Below are positions 1-11,075 of a stretch of 64,000 nucleotides of DNA, piece by piece. A program made the position numbers and the translations under genes. The stretch is from Paragordius varius (lineage: Eukaryota; Nematomorpha), in contig OZ176053.1 of the NCBI GenBank assembly GCA_964247055.1, positions 1 through 64,000 of the forward strand. The letters run 5' to 3'. The number at the start of each line of letters is the position of its first letter. The stretch's first letter is position 1. Below the pieces are notes generated by a model. It was not told where the DNA came from. It searched no databases and worked only from the letters and a program-made list of their open reading frames with translations.

Positions 1-3000
1 CCTAACCCTAACCCTAACCCTAACCCTAACCCTAACCCTAACCCTAACCCTAACCCTAACCCTAACCTAACCCTAACCCTAACCCTAACCCTAACCCTAA
101 CCTAACCCTAACCCTAACCCTAACCCTAACCCTAACCCTAACCCTAACCCTAACCTAACCCTAACCCTAACCCTAACCCTAACCCTAACCTACCTAACCC
201 TAACCCTAACCCTAACCCTAACCCTAACCCTAACCCTAACCCTAACCCTAACCCTAACCCTAACCCTAACCCTAACCCTAACCCTAACCCTAACCCTTAA
301 CCGAGTGAATAACCTAACCCTAACCCTAACCCTAACCCTAACCCTAACCCTAACCCTAACCCTAACCCTAACCCTAACCCTAACCCTAACCCTAACCCTA
401 ACCCTAACCCTAACCCTAACCCTAACCCTAACCCTAACCCTAACCCTAACCCTAACCCTAACCCTAACCCTAACCCTAACCCTAACCCTAACCCTAACCC
501 TAACCCTAACCCTAACCCTAACCCTAACCCTAACCCTAACCCTAACCCTAACCCTAACCCTAACCCTAACCCTAACCCTAACCCTAACCCTAACCCTAAC
601 CCTAACCCTAACCCTAACCCTAACCCTAACCCTAACCCTAACCCTAACCCTAACCCTAACCCTAACCCTAACCCTAACCCTAACCCTAACCCTAACCCTA
701 ACCCTAACCCTAACCCTAACCCTAACCCTAACCCTAACCCTAACCCTAACCCTAACCCTAACCCTAACCCTAACCCTAACCCTAACCCTAACCCTAACCC
801 TAACCCTAACCCTAACCCTAACCCTAACCCTAACCCTAACCCTAACCCTAACCCTAACCCTAACCCTAACCCTAACCCTAACCCTAACCCTAACCCTAAC
901 CCTAACCCTAACCCTAACCCTAACCCTAACCCTAACCCTAACCCTAACCCTAACCCTAACCCTAACCCTAACCCTAACCCTAACCCTAACCCTAACCCTA
1001 ACCCTAACCCTAACCCTAACCCTAACCCTAACCCTAACCCTAACCCTAACCCTAACCCTAACCCTAACCCTAACCCTAACCCTAACCCTAACCCTAACCC
1101 TAACCCTAACCCTAACCCTAACCCTAACCCTAACCCTAACCCTAACCCTAACCCTAACCCTAACCCTAACCCTAACCCTAACCCTAACCCTAACCCTAAC
1201 CCTAACCCTAACCCTAACCCTAACCCTAACCCTAACCCTAACCCTAACCCTAACCCTAACCCTAACCCTAACCCTAACCCTAACCCTAACCCTAACCCTA
1301 ACCCTAACCCTAACCCTAACCCTAACCCTAACCCTAACCCTAACCCTAACCCTAACCCTAACCCTAACCCTAACCCTAACCCTAACCCTAACCCTAACCC
1401 TAACCCTAACCCTAACCCTAACCCTAACCCTAACCCTAACCCTAACCCTAACCCTAACCCTAACCCTAACCCTAACCCTAACCCTAACCCTAACCCTAAC
1501 CCTAACCCTAACCCTAACCCTAACCCTAACCCTAACCCTAACCCTAACCCTAACCCTAACCCTAACCCTAACCCTAACCCTAACCCTAACCCTAACCCTA
1601 ACCCTAACCCTAACCCTAACCCTAACCCTAACCCTAACCCTAACCCTAACCCTAACCCTAACCCTAACCCTAACCCTAACCCTAACCCTAACCCTAACCC
1701 TAACCCTAACCCTAACCCTAACCCTAACCCTAACCCTAACCCTAACCCTAACCCTAACCCTAACCCTAACCCTAACCCTAACCCTAACCCTAACCCTAAC
1801 CCTAACCCTAACCCTAACCCTAACCCTAACCCTAACCCTAACCCTAACCCTAACCCTAACCCTAACCCTAACCCTAACCCTAACCCTAACCCTAACCCTA
1901 ACCCTAACCCTAACCCTAACCCTAACCCTAACCCTAACCCTAACCCTAACCCTAACCCTAACCCTAACCCTAACCCTAACCCTAACCCTAACCCTAACCC
2001 TAACCCTAACCCTAACCCTAACCCTAACCCTAACCCTAACCCTAACCCTAACCCTAACCCTAACCCTAACCCTAACCCTAACCCTAACCCTAACCCTAAC
2101 CCTAACCCTAACCCTAACCCTAACCCTAACCCTAACCCTAACCCTAACCCTAACCCTAACCCTAACCCTAACCCTAACCCTAACCCTAACCCTAACCCTA
2201 ACCCTAACCCTAACCCTAACCCTAACCCTAACCCTAACCCTAACCCTAACCCTAACCCTAACCCTAACCCTAACCCTAACCCTAACCCTAACCCTAACCC
2301 TAACCCTAACCCTAACCCTAACCCTAACCCTAACCCTAACCCTAACCCTAACCCTAACCCTAACCCTAACCCTAACCCTAACCCTAACCCTAACCCTAAC
2401 CCTAACCCTAACCCTAACCCTAACCCTAACCCTAACCCTAACCCTAACCCTAACCCTAACCCTAACCCTAACCCTAACCCTAACCCTAACCCTAACCCTA
2501 ACCCTAACCCTAACCCTAACCCTAACCCTAACCCTAACCCTAACCCTAACCCTAACCCTAACCCTAACCCTAACCCTAACCCTAACCCTAACCCTAACCC
2601 TAACCCTAACCCTAACCCTAACCCTAACCCTAACCCTAACCCTAACCCTAACCCTAACCCTAACCCTAACCCTAACCCTAACCCTAACCCTAACCCTAAC
2701 CCTAACCCTAACCCTAACCCTAACCCTAACCCTAACCCTAACCCTAACCCTAACCCTAACCCTAACCCTAACCCTAACCCTAACCCTAACCCTAACCCTA
2801 ACCCTAACCCTAACCCTAACCCTAACCCTAACCCTAACCCTAACCCTAACCCTAACCCTAACCCTAACCCTAACCCTAACCCTAACCCTAACCCTAACCC
2901 TAACCCTAACCCTAACCCTAACCCTAACCCTAACCCTAACCCTAACCCTAACCCTAACCCTAACCCTAACCCTAACCCTAACCCTAACCCTAACCCTAAC

Positions 3001-3161
3001 CCTAACCCTAACCCTAACCCTAACCCTAACCCTAACCCTAACCCTAACCCTAACCCTAACCCTAACCCTAACCCTAACCCTAACCCTAACCCTAACCCTA
3101 ACCCTAACCTTAACCCTAACCTTAACCCTAACCTTAACCCTAACCCTAACCCTAACCCTAA
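1..3161. repeat. Telomeric repeat array (CCCTAA)n, left chromosome end
   Basis: The sequence starts with CCCTAA hexamers reading inward, the expected C-rich strand at a left chromosome end (TTAGGG type, used by most animals outside the TTAGG arthropods and TTAGGC nematodes). About 525 units are present. The array is almost perfect from about 312 to 3105. The outer 300 bp contains shortened CCTAA units near 66, 100, 153 and 190, and a non-telomeric interruption (CCGAGTGAAT) near 300-310. The proximal edge has CTTAAC variants from about 3109 to 3140, then breaks into AT-rich DNA. The long Leu-Thr reading frame through it is an artefact of the repeat. Confidence 0.98.
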
Positions 3162-3855
3162 AAATATTTGAAAATTTTATTAATTAACAATCCAATACCT
3201 AATAATAAAAAATTTCTCATACCTAAATATTTTTGCCAGTTTTGATAATTATAACAAACCTATTTTAAATAAATAATTACCAATGCAATACAAATTAAAC
3301 AAAAAATTCTTAAATTGAATGTTTTTAAGAAAATTATTTATAATTAACGAAATTGAATAAAAAACAAAGAAATTAAATTTGACTAAATTTATAAAAACCG
3401 TAATTTTACCTGAATATATGTCTGAAATACTTAAATAATTAACAATGGAAAACATAAAAAACAAAAACAATATAAAATCTACTTAAATAATTATTAAATT
3501 TAGGAATAATTAACATAAATAATCTTAAAATGTATTTTACTATTTATTAATTTATAAAAGATAAAAACCACAAAATTCCGCATCTAAATACGTAAAAACA
3601 ATATTTCAAATGTTAACTTAAATTGCTATAATATTCTCAAAATTTAACTTTACAAAATATTCATTAAATTAGAGCCTATGTTAATTATCATGTCTCCTCT
3701 TTCATATGTGTACAACGAAAAAAATTTGTGGATTAGTATTTTACGCATTTGATAAATCATATATGTTATTTGACTAGCAATAAATTACTTAACATACATT
3801 AAAATGCATACTGTATAAAGCCATCCATACTTTTTATCTGACTTTTTTGAATTGT
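3162..3855. other. Subtelomeric AT-rich spacer, no feature seen
   Basis: Very AT-rich sequence directly inside the telomere. I found no coding frame with family resemblance, no inverted repeats and no known subtelomeric satellite. Confidence 0.5.
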
Positions 3856-4052
3856 AAAAGTATGAGGAAATTATACATTGCTGGAAAGTTATTAGATATT
3901 GCCAAGTATAGAAAACAAGGGGGAGTTTTATTGGTTTATAGTTATTTTTTTCACTTTTTACTTTTATTAGCCAATTATGATGCTTTTTATTTTATTTACT
4001 ATTTGGCAATAAATAATAATTTTCTAGCAATGTATACTTACTCATACTGTAT
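3856..4052. mobile_element. MITE, Tc1/mariner-like ends, degraded copy
   Basis: The right end reads CTAGCAATGTATACTTACTC then ATACTGTA. The left end (AGTATGAGGAAATTATACATTGCT) is its imperfect inverse. The internal AATAGTTATTTTTTTCACTTT segment is also palindromic. A better preserved copy lies at 24431-24632. The small size, the lack of coding sequence and the CAGTATGAG termini beside TA fit a Tc1/mariner-derived MITE. The left end here is degraded. Confidence 0.7.
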
Positions 4053-5498
4053 ACCCCCTATCCTTATGTTGTCTAAAACGTTAAGATCTATAAGACAATT
4101 ATTTAAAGTATGCACATTTATGCTCCCCTTATTTATGCCCGATTGAATATACAGCTGTGTATAAACATAATGTAAAAAAACATTTTTTTGAATTTACATT
4201 ACATTAATTATTATGGACAAAGTTTTTTTTTAACATATGCTGCTGTATTACCAATGGTCCAACATGCATATTGTAATTAATAACCAATCTTTCCAATGTT
4301 ATGGATTAAAATAAGTGTTTGTTTTTAAAGGGAAAATTTTGTTATTATCATTTTTTTTTCACGAATAAACTATAATCTGAACATGGAACATTGAAAAAGC
4401 GATAATTAGACCTTGTTTTTACATTGTAAAGATAACAATCGTGATTGCATAAATAAAATCGATACTTATTGAAAGGGAACAGATGGAGGTTTTAATAGAG
4501 TTTTGATCCGTGGTGCTTATTAAAAATAATCTGTCGAGAGAATGATATTTTGGCTCAAGGGCCGTTTTCCACATAGAAAAATATTTTAATAAGGTTTATT
4601 AGCCGTTATGCATATATTTATACTCTATATCAGCACACCAATATTTTTTGCCTATCGCCATAAAAATCTAAGCTAAAACCCTTTTCGTACGTACCATTTA
4701 CTAAACAGTTACTTGATTATCCTACATAAGCTATTTATATGATAGCATGCATCACCAATCTACATCTATTGCTATTTTGCGAACTAAAAAGTTGTTATGC
4801 AAATTTAAAAAGTATGTTTGTCCTTTAGAAAAAATAATTGTCTTTTAATTTACGTTTTATCCATATACTTCCAATTTCTATCGAAAAAAATATAATTTTG
4901 ATCATATCTACATAATTGCATATGTAGACCCATTTTATCAATAACCAGCAATTTTTATACAAGCCAATCTTAATACGTTATCGATGTAGGCATCTGCAAG
5001 CAATTTCGATATATATTTTTAACGTAATGCATTTTAATATGCCGTCTCGCTTAGCTGACACTATGCAGCAAAAACGGGGTCAAAAATAGGGATTAGTGTA
5101 TCATATATCATCGTTAGTTAAGCTTCAGGATAATAAACATTGAAATGATATGTGCCTTTACAATACTAAAAATAGTTATTTAATTTTTCTGTTATTAGCC
5201 AAAATCAAAAAAACACATTTTTATCGCATATTAGATCAAATAAAATTAAAACATTAGACGGAAACGTGTTAACTCAATTTAATTTGTGTTAATATAGCAT
5301 AAAGATAAATCTAAACGCAAAGATTTTACAATGCCAGAAAGATTTTTCAAAATATAAGCCAAAAATCACACCTTGGCGTAAATTTAAATCATAAAAACTT
5401 GTTATTTTTGGGTAAAATATTTTTTTGCTTTTATATGTAGTTTAAGACATTTAGTAATTTTTTTAGGATTATAGGATTTAGCCAGACAGATATATTAG
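4053..5498. other. Intergenic AT-rich DNA
   Basis: No gene seen. At about 4795-4860 there is one half of the GTATGGTTGTC MITE family seen at 16201 and 27539 (AAAAAGTATGTTTGTCC, then AATAATTGTCTTT and ACGTTTTATCC). The rest shows no structure I can support. Confidence 0.5.
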
Positions 5499-5816
5499 CA
5501 CTTGGATACATTCAGATCAGTTCTTAGATTTAAATTTGGGTCGGTAAATACCCCACAAAATCAATATCATAAATGTAATTTAAATAACAAAATAGCTTCA
5601 ATTTTACCCTTAAAATGAAGACGATATGGCGTCGAAGTAGTTTGACATGGAATTTTTTTTTCAAAAAATTTTATTTATATATTTTGGCATATTTATATAA
5701 TTTTTATTAGGATAAAAGCATAAATTTAAATTGGGACCATTTCCTTCAGTAGTTTTTTAAAATTCTAACTCAAATTTAGTCTGGGGTATTTAGATATCCC
5801 AAATTGAATCGAAGTG
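5499..5816. mobile_element. Non-autonomous DNA transposon, CACTT ends, TTAG target duplication
   Basis: The element begins CACTTGGATACATTC and ends GAATCGAAGTG, short inverted termini (CACTTSGATWCA). It is flanked by TTAG on both sides (5495-5498 and 5817-5820), a 4-bp target duplication. Its body is clearly related to 62560-62830: both contain GGCGTCGAAGTAGTTTGA, ATATATTTTGGCATA and a TTTAGTCTGG end segment. There is a second internal inverted pair near CCCC at 5550 and TATCCC at 5790. No coding sequence is present. TTAA/TTAG targets suggest a piggyBac-like mobiliser, but that is inference. Confidence 0.65.
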
Positions 5817-5839
5817 TTAGATGTGTATGATAGTCTATT

Positions 5840-6075
5840 TTTTAATATGGTGCGGTTACCATATAGCTGTATACCATGAGAATCATGATACATTTTGTCA
5901 GAATATAATATTTACGATTTAAATTCACTCTCGAGCAATTAAAATATACTCTTGAACTTTTCAAGAAAAATAAATTATATGTTTTCCGGCTAATATAACT
6001 TATCATTATTATAAATATTCTTATGGCATAGTTTATTTTCAGTATTATATTAATTTTAAACAAAATTTCATTATT
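5840..6075. repeat. Dispersed repeat, one arm of the 20278-20566 family
   Basis: Shares AAATTCACTCT, AAATAAATTATATGTTTTC, GCTAATATAACT and a CATAGTTTATT...ATTTTAATTTTAAAC tail with 20330-20450 and, more weakly, 43985-44110. It looks like a diverged copy of a palindromic MITE. No coding content. Confidence 0.5.
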
Positions 6076-7262
6076 TTAATAATATAGCTCTAAAAACAGA
6101 AAATATGTCTTCTGTCCGCTGAATTTAAATTTCATCTGCTCTGAAAACGGAAAGAAACATTAAACTAAAATGCATATAAATTATCAGATTTTTTTATCTA
6201 TCAGAATAGATTTGGTATGATACCCGATAAAAACCATGCCCAGTATTTTTCTATTTTATCGTTAGTAATCATTAAAGATACTGCAAGTATTGAAAATATT
6301 AGCGAGTTAAATTTTACAAAAATATCATATCTGTAAATTCATTTGAAAATTATTGTTATTGCTCAATGCTTCTATATTCTTGCTATGTCAATAATAAATC
6401 ATAAAATATCATACATTTCATTTTTATAGAATGTAAGTTACTAGGTATCGCTTTGTTAACCAAAACTTATGTTTATATATTTATAACATTTTATGATAAC
6501 AAAATTAGTCATAAGATAAGTCACACTGATATACTTTATCTTGTATTTACATAAATAATAATTCTTTGATCACAAAAATTATATATAATATCTTATCTTA
6601 ATATATAATTCTTTTTATAACTATTTTTTATGCCTGCTTTTTTATATTTTTAAATTGAATTTTACAAACACTACATATATTCACCATTCTATTTTTACCA
6701 CCATTTATTTTTCATAATCGCTCATTTATTTTAGCACTTATTCAAATCGACTATCATTATTTGGATTTGAATATACTCACTTTAATTTATTTTTTCGCTT
6801 GGATTTCTTTAATACCTTGTTAATTGTTAATTATTTTTATGTAATCTTCGGTTTTATTATAGTCATATCATTTTTAATCGCTATTTTTGCTTAATTTTTC
6901 TTTTGTTTTTATTTTAAAATTAAATTTTTTATAATATGAAACAATTGTTAGTAATTTTCTTCTCTACGAATAACTTTGGGTACCATTTTTGTACTTTACT
7001 AAATATTTATATTCGTTACAGTATGTGGTAATTTCTAAATATTTCTGATCACATATGTTATATTCCACAGGTCCATAATGTTATTTTTATTTTTGGAGAT
7101 TTGATCCTTCCTTCATGTGTACATAGCAGTGGCCCGATATCGAAATACACTTTAAACATTTTATAACTTGTTTTTTCAAATCATCTAATACTTTATAAAA
7201 AAAATTTTATACTTTTTTTTCAAAAGTTTAAAAATTGTTTCTAAATTGATTTTTATGATTGT
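6076..7262. other. Intergenic AT-rich DNA
   Basis: No coding frame, RNA gene or repeat recognised. It lies downstream of the 3' end of the U2 gene, where a 3' box would be expected, but I cannot identify one. Confidence 0.4.
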
Positions 7263-7416
7263 GTTTGGGCCACTCCTGGAGGTACTGCAATACCAGGTTG
7301 ACCCGATGGGGAGGGATAGGCAAGCCCAGAGCGCCTCCCCAAAATCTCCAAAAATAAATTTAATATCATGGACCTCTTTAGAGGTCGTATCAGATATTAA
7401 GCTGATAAGAACAGAT
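7263..7416 (-). ncRNA. U2 snRNA gene, 3' segment (separated from its 5' end by a LINE)
   Basis: Read on the minus strand this gives ATCTGTTCTTATCAG then CTTAATATCTGATACG (stem IIa), a CTCTAAAGAG hairpin (IIb), the Sm-site region with TTATTTTTGG, stem III around GGCTTGCC, and stem IV with CCTGGTATTGCAGTACC and CTCCAGG. These are standard U2 landmarks in correct order. The 3' end is placed at GGCCCAAAC by analogy with insect U2 and is approximate. Joined to 8285-8323 the RNA would be about 193 nt, normal for U2. The structural parts look undamaged, so the insertion is probably recent. As it stands this copy cannot make a normal U2. Confidence 0.93.
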
Positions 7417-8284
7417 TTTAATTTATTTACATAATATATATATAATAATAAAAAAAAGATGCATGTGTTTAATTATAATATATTTTTATATTAGATTGAT
7501 CAATGATGGCAATGAAGTGGTGATTTACAAATTATTTAAAATTTATAATAAATATTGTAATAAAAATATTTTACGTGTAAAAAAAAATAACCTCCAGTGG
7601 AGGAAAAAAAAAATAGGAGAGAAAAACCCCGGACGGGGTTAGAAAAAAACTCTCCCAAAGGAATCTTTGTTGGATCCTGTTGGTTGGTTTGAATCTAGCA
7701 CAATTCCGTTTTCGTTCGACGTCTGTTGTATTGGTGGGGGATCAACGAAGGTAGCAGCGTCTTGTCCTGGCGTCATTTGAGATGTTGATTGGAAGTGATC
7801 ATCGTTGGTTGAGTTGAAGGTTGTTTCGGCAGTTGTTAGTGAATTGACTTGATTAGGTTTGGTTGAGGCGTTCGTTACACTGTCGGGAGGTTCGACTCCA
7901 TTTTTAAACTCGTACCAGAGCCGTGATGAGTGTCGTATTGTAGAACTTATCATCAGGCTTCTGAGCCGAGAAATAGAGGAACTAGTAATATTCTTCAAAC
8001 CTTCGTCGTTTTTGGGGAACCATGATCCTAGACTTCCGACAACCAGTGGGAGTATCTTGACTTCGTTTGAGTTATTAGACAATAAGGGAATCAAAGGGGT
8101 ATATTTTTCTACCTTATTGTCCCAAGCCGAAGCCAAGGCCGCCCACCGATCATCGAAAGGACAGGTCACGTCGATGATGTATATAATGCCGCGAAATTTA
8201 ATTACTAAGTCAGGTTTCAGGGGGAGGGAGGCTGGGTAGGAATTCTCGGACATGATTTCAGCGCCACAAGATAAATGTGTTTTT
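7417..8284 (-). mobile_element. 5'-truncated RLE-type LINE (Utopia-like) inside the U2 gene
   Basis: An 868-bp insertion in the same orientation as U2, splitting it after GTGTAGTA and before TCTGTTC. At most one A is ambiguous or duplicated at the junction, and no U2 sequence is lost. It contains the C-terminal end of a LINE reading frame (7639-8284) with a restriction-like endonuclease, then a short 3' UTR. The UTR has two perfect hairpins (CCCCGTCCGGGG at 7627-7638, CCTCCACTGGAGG at 7591-7603) and an A/T-rich tail. U2-specific LINEs with this endonuclease type are known as Utopia (R2/NeSL group). Keno also targets U2 but has an APE-type endonuclease, so it does not fit. The family name is my inference from target plus enzyme type. 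Confidence 0.85.
7639..8284 (-). CDS. C-terminal restriction-like endonuclease domain of a U2-targeting LINE (partial)
   Basis: The frame is open from the 5' junction (8284) to a TAA stop at 7639. The first Met (8253) is probably internal, because codons upstream of it (HLSCGAEI) are also open and Cys/His-containing, as in the zinc-binding region before this domain. The core reads KPDLVIKFRGIIYIIDVTCP then FDDR, followed by AWDNKVEKYTPL. The PD, the D of IDVT and the K of KVEKY match the PD-(D/E)XK nuclease of R2-, NeSL- and Utopia-type elements, which nicks the target DNA. After about residue 120 the tail is Ser/Thr/Pro/Gln-rich and poorly conserved. The reverse transcriptase is missing through 5' truncation. 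The frame is undamaged. Confidence 0.85.
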
Positions 8285-8323
8285 TACTACACTTTGATCT
8301 TAGCCAAGAGGCCGAGAAGCGAT
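8285..8323 (-). ncRNA. U2 snRNA gene, 5' segment
   Basis: Minus-strand ATCGCTTCTCGGCCTCTTGG then CTAAGATCAAAGTGTAGTA is the 5' end of U2: stem I, the U6-pairing segment and the branch-point recognition sequence GTAGTA. Transcription would start at 8323. The extra A in ATCAAAGTG relative to vertebrates is the form I recall from fly and nematode U2. The gene is interrupted right after GTAGTA. A proximal promoter element would lie around 8370-8385; GCCCAAAATTAACGG is present there, but I cannot verify it. Confidence 0.95.
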
Positions 8324-9430
8324 AACCACATACAAATTTGACTCTTTCAATATATATTTATTTATTCCGTTAATTTTGGGCATTACCAATTGAAAAATTT
8401 TTGATTTGCAACTCCTATGGTTGAAACAAGCATTTTTTTAGCTATCGAATGATACCAAATACTCTATATGTTGTTTGAAATATCAATTATTTTGTAATTT
8501 TGGCAATTATTATCATATTTTTATAAATATATGCTTTCTATCAACATTTTATCCATTTGTTTGTTAATTTGCTCATCTTCGTTTTGTATGTATTATCTTT
8601 CCCCTATGTTATGTTATTCGAATACCAATATCCATATTTTTATTATGATATAATACAGAATTTAATAAATATTAGTACTGAATTTTATATAGTTGTCTTT
8701 TGGAGGTAAATATAGCAGATTTTAAAGAGAATATTTAGATAATAAAATGGAATTTAATAAGAAAAAATTAATTATTTTATAATTATTCATAATTTGAAAT
8801 AAGTGGAAAATTTCAAGTTATATAAATCAAAATATTTATTGTAACGATTTTAAGAATTTGTAACAGATGACATAACGAAATAATTTTATTATCAAAAAAG
8901 AAATAAACAATAAAAGTTGAAAAAATCTATAAAAGGAAGTCAAAAAAGGTATACAAAATATAATTATTGCTAATGAGAAAGAAAAAAGGAGGCATAAAAA
9001 TTTGAATCGTAATCATGTTATGGAGAAAATGAAGTTTTTTTTTTTTATTCGCGTATTCAAATTAAGAATTGTTTTATAATGCTTTTCAAGTGGAACTTCC
9101 TTCTTGCATAAAAGTTTTTGAACGGAATGTAAAACAGATTTTACGATATCGAAAAATAAGGCGCAGTGATAATTGTTTATTTATAAGATGTCTTTATACA
9201 TCTTGGTAGCGAAATAACATAAATTATGCATAAGGTATAAATAATAAATTTAACTTTGATCGATGTAAATAAAACTAATACAGTTATGGCATAAAATTAT
9301 ATTGGTTTACATTTTTTTATAATTTCTATTCTAATTGTCTGATAATGTATATATATATTTATGTTCTTATTAAATTATAATGCACATGCGCTCAAGATTA
9401 TAACGGTTCCTTTTATGTTATTTTCCTTTG
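8324..9430. other. Intergenic AT-rich DNA upstream of U2
   Basis: Beyond the presumed U2 promoter region I see no coding frame, RNA gene or paired repeat ends. Confidence 0.4.
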
Positions 9431-9499
9431 TCTAATGTATCAATTTATATGTATTGATTTGTCTCACATTTAATTTCATTTTATATTTTCTTTGTTGTA

Positions 9500-9620
9500 A
9501 TTTATTTTAAATTTTTTCTATTAACAACTCCTGATGATGCCATTGGGCGAAAATTTGAGTATATAATAAATTTATTTTTTATTTTCTTCCATTATTCACG
9601 ACGTTAACACGAATTTTATA
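9500..9620. mobile_element. Possible Penelope-like retroelement terminal relic
   Basis: At 9526-9560 the motif AACTCCTGATGATGCC, ATT, GGGCGAAA, ATTTGAGT forms a two-level hairpin (ACTC/GAGT outside, GCC/GGC inside). CTGATGA...GAAA resembles the hairpin or hammerhead-like core found at the ends of many Penelope-like elements. No reverse transcriptase is attached, and the Penelope-like copy at 55825-58265 does not share this motif. The identity is therefore uncertain. Confidence 0.35.
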
Positions 9621-9629
9621 AGAAATGAT

Positions 9630-9718
9630 ATTTTTAAAAAAACAAAGGGATATTATGGATATGCTTATACATTTTTATTATTTTATGGACTAATAATGAT
9701 TTATGCCATACGCTACTG
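9630..9718. mobile_element. Partial MITE, CAGTAGCGTATGG family (right half)
   Basis: Ends ATGCCATACGCTACTG followed by TA. The interior GGGATATTATGGATATG and TTATTATTTTATGGACTAAT match the family copies at 10080 and 11076. The left terminus is absent. Confidence 0.7.
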
Positions 9719-10079
9719 TAGTTTTAAAATCATAAAAAATTCTAACACATGCAAATCTGGTCGGGATTCATTTAAAGAAAAAAATAGGGATATTGGTAAA
9801 AATTAAATGTATACATAAAAGAAATTTTATAATTATGTGCAAATGTGAGATGAACGTTACAGAAAAATATGAAAGAAAGGACGGTATATTTTGTTTATTC
9901 TTTCCTGTTTTTTTAACATGAGATGAAAATTATAGTTTGATGGATACATATGTGTTTTCTTTTGAGTATTCAGAATTACATAAATTTTTTTAACATTTCA
10001 TCAAAAAGTTAACAATTTCCATGTGTGAATGTCTTAATTATATTTAAGTATGTTGATGGGTAAGTTGTGTATACATATA

Positions 10080-10254
10080 CAGTAGCGTATGGGAGTAAAA
10101 CAATATTAGTCCATAGAATAATAAAAAAATGTTTTTTTAAAAAAAACAAGGGGATATTATAAATATGTGTATTTACATCTAGGATTATTTTTAAAAAAAA
10201 AAACATTTTTTTATTCTTTTATGGACTAATATTGTTTTACTCCATACGCTACTG
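10080..10254. mobile_element. MITE, CAGTAGCGTATGG family, complete with TA duplication
   Basis: Left end CAGTAGCGTATGGGAGTAAA and right end TTTACTCCATACGCTACTG are inverted repeats, with TA on both sides (10078-79, 10255-56). Almost the whole 175 bp can fold into one hairpin (AGTCCATA...TATGGACT, AAAAAATG...CATTTTTT). Termini of CAGT plus a TA target indicate a Tc1/mariner-derived non-autonomous element. Confidence 0.9.
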
Positions 10255-10843
10255 TAAATGCGAAATAGAATTCATATAGTATATAAAAAAAAGAAGCAAG
10301 GAATCAAATATAGAATTAAAATTTTAGGATTGTTAACAATCAATATAGTCAAGCAACTTTAACGTTATTATCAAGTCTAACAAATTATGTGTAGGAAACA
10401 GCATATTGACAGTTATATGGGATATAATTTATTAAAGTGTACTATTTTAAGCTAGAAAAAAATAATAATCCTACTTCTCTCATGCAAATATTTATCATTT
10501 ATAATTTAAACAAGTTAAAATCCCATACAATAATGATATAGGTGTAATATAAATTTCAAATAAATAATTTAAAATCATGTTATTTATTACTTAAATTAAG
10601 TATATTTCAAAGGTATTCGCTAAGCTAATGTCCAATATCGTGCAAAGTTGCTTAAACCAATCGTGTACCGTCTAAAAATTATCACAGTAAAACCTTGATA
10701 ATGTAAATTAATTTAATATCATTTGTTGTTTTTTCGAATTTCCAATCATAATGTGAATGTGGCACCCAAGGCGAGTTTTTGCGGAACACGGAGATATTTT
10801 CATAAAAGAGAAGTGATTTAAAATTTAAAGCAGATGTAAATTA

Positions 10844-10968
10844 CAGTAGCGTATGGCATAAAACATTAGTCCATAATAGAATAAAAAAGGTACCCATAAT
10901 ATACCCTTGTTTTATAACATTTTTTTATTCTTTTATGGACTAACATTGTTTTATGCCATATGCTACTG
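10844..10968. mobile_element. MITE, CAGTAGCGTATGG family, 125 bp
   Basis: Ends CAGTAGCGTATGGCATAAAA and TTTTATGCCATATGCTACTG, flanked by TA (10842-43, 10969-70). The subfamily differs from the 10080 copy in reading GGCATAAAA rather than GGAGTAAAA. The interior is a near-perfect hairpin with a GGTACCC loop. Confidence 0.88.
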
Positions 10969-11075
10969 TATTTATATATTTTGAGTAAAATTTATTTTAA
11001 TTTTTTACTTCATTTTATAGAATACATTTTTAAAATTGTCCATTTACATATCTGACCAATATAAATTACAACATA

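Noticed and set aside
305-3187. 960-codon Leu-Thr reading frame
   Set aside because: It is the translation of the telomeric hexamer and has no coding meaning.
7859-8239. 126-codon plus-strand frame
   Set aside because: Antisense shadow of the endonuclease frame on the minus strand.
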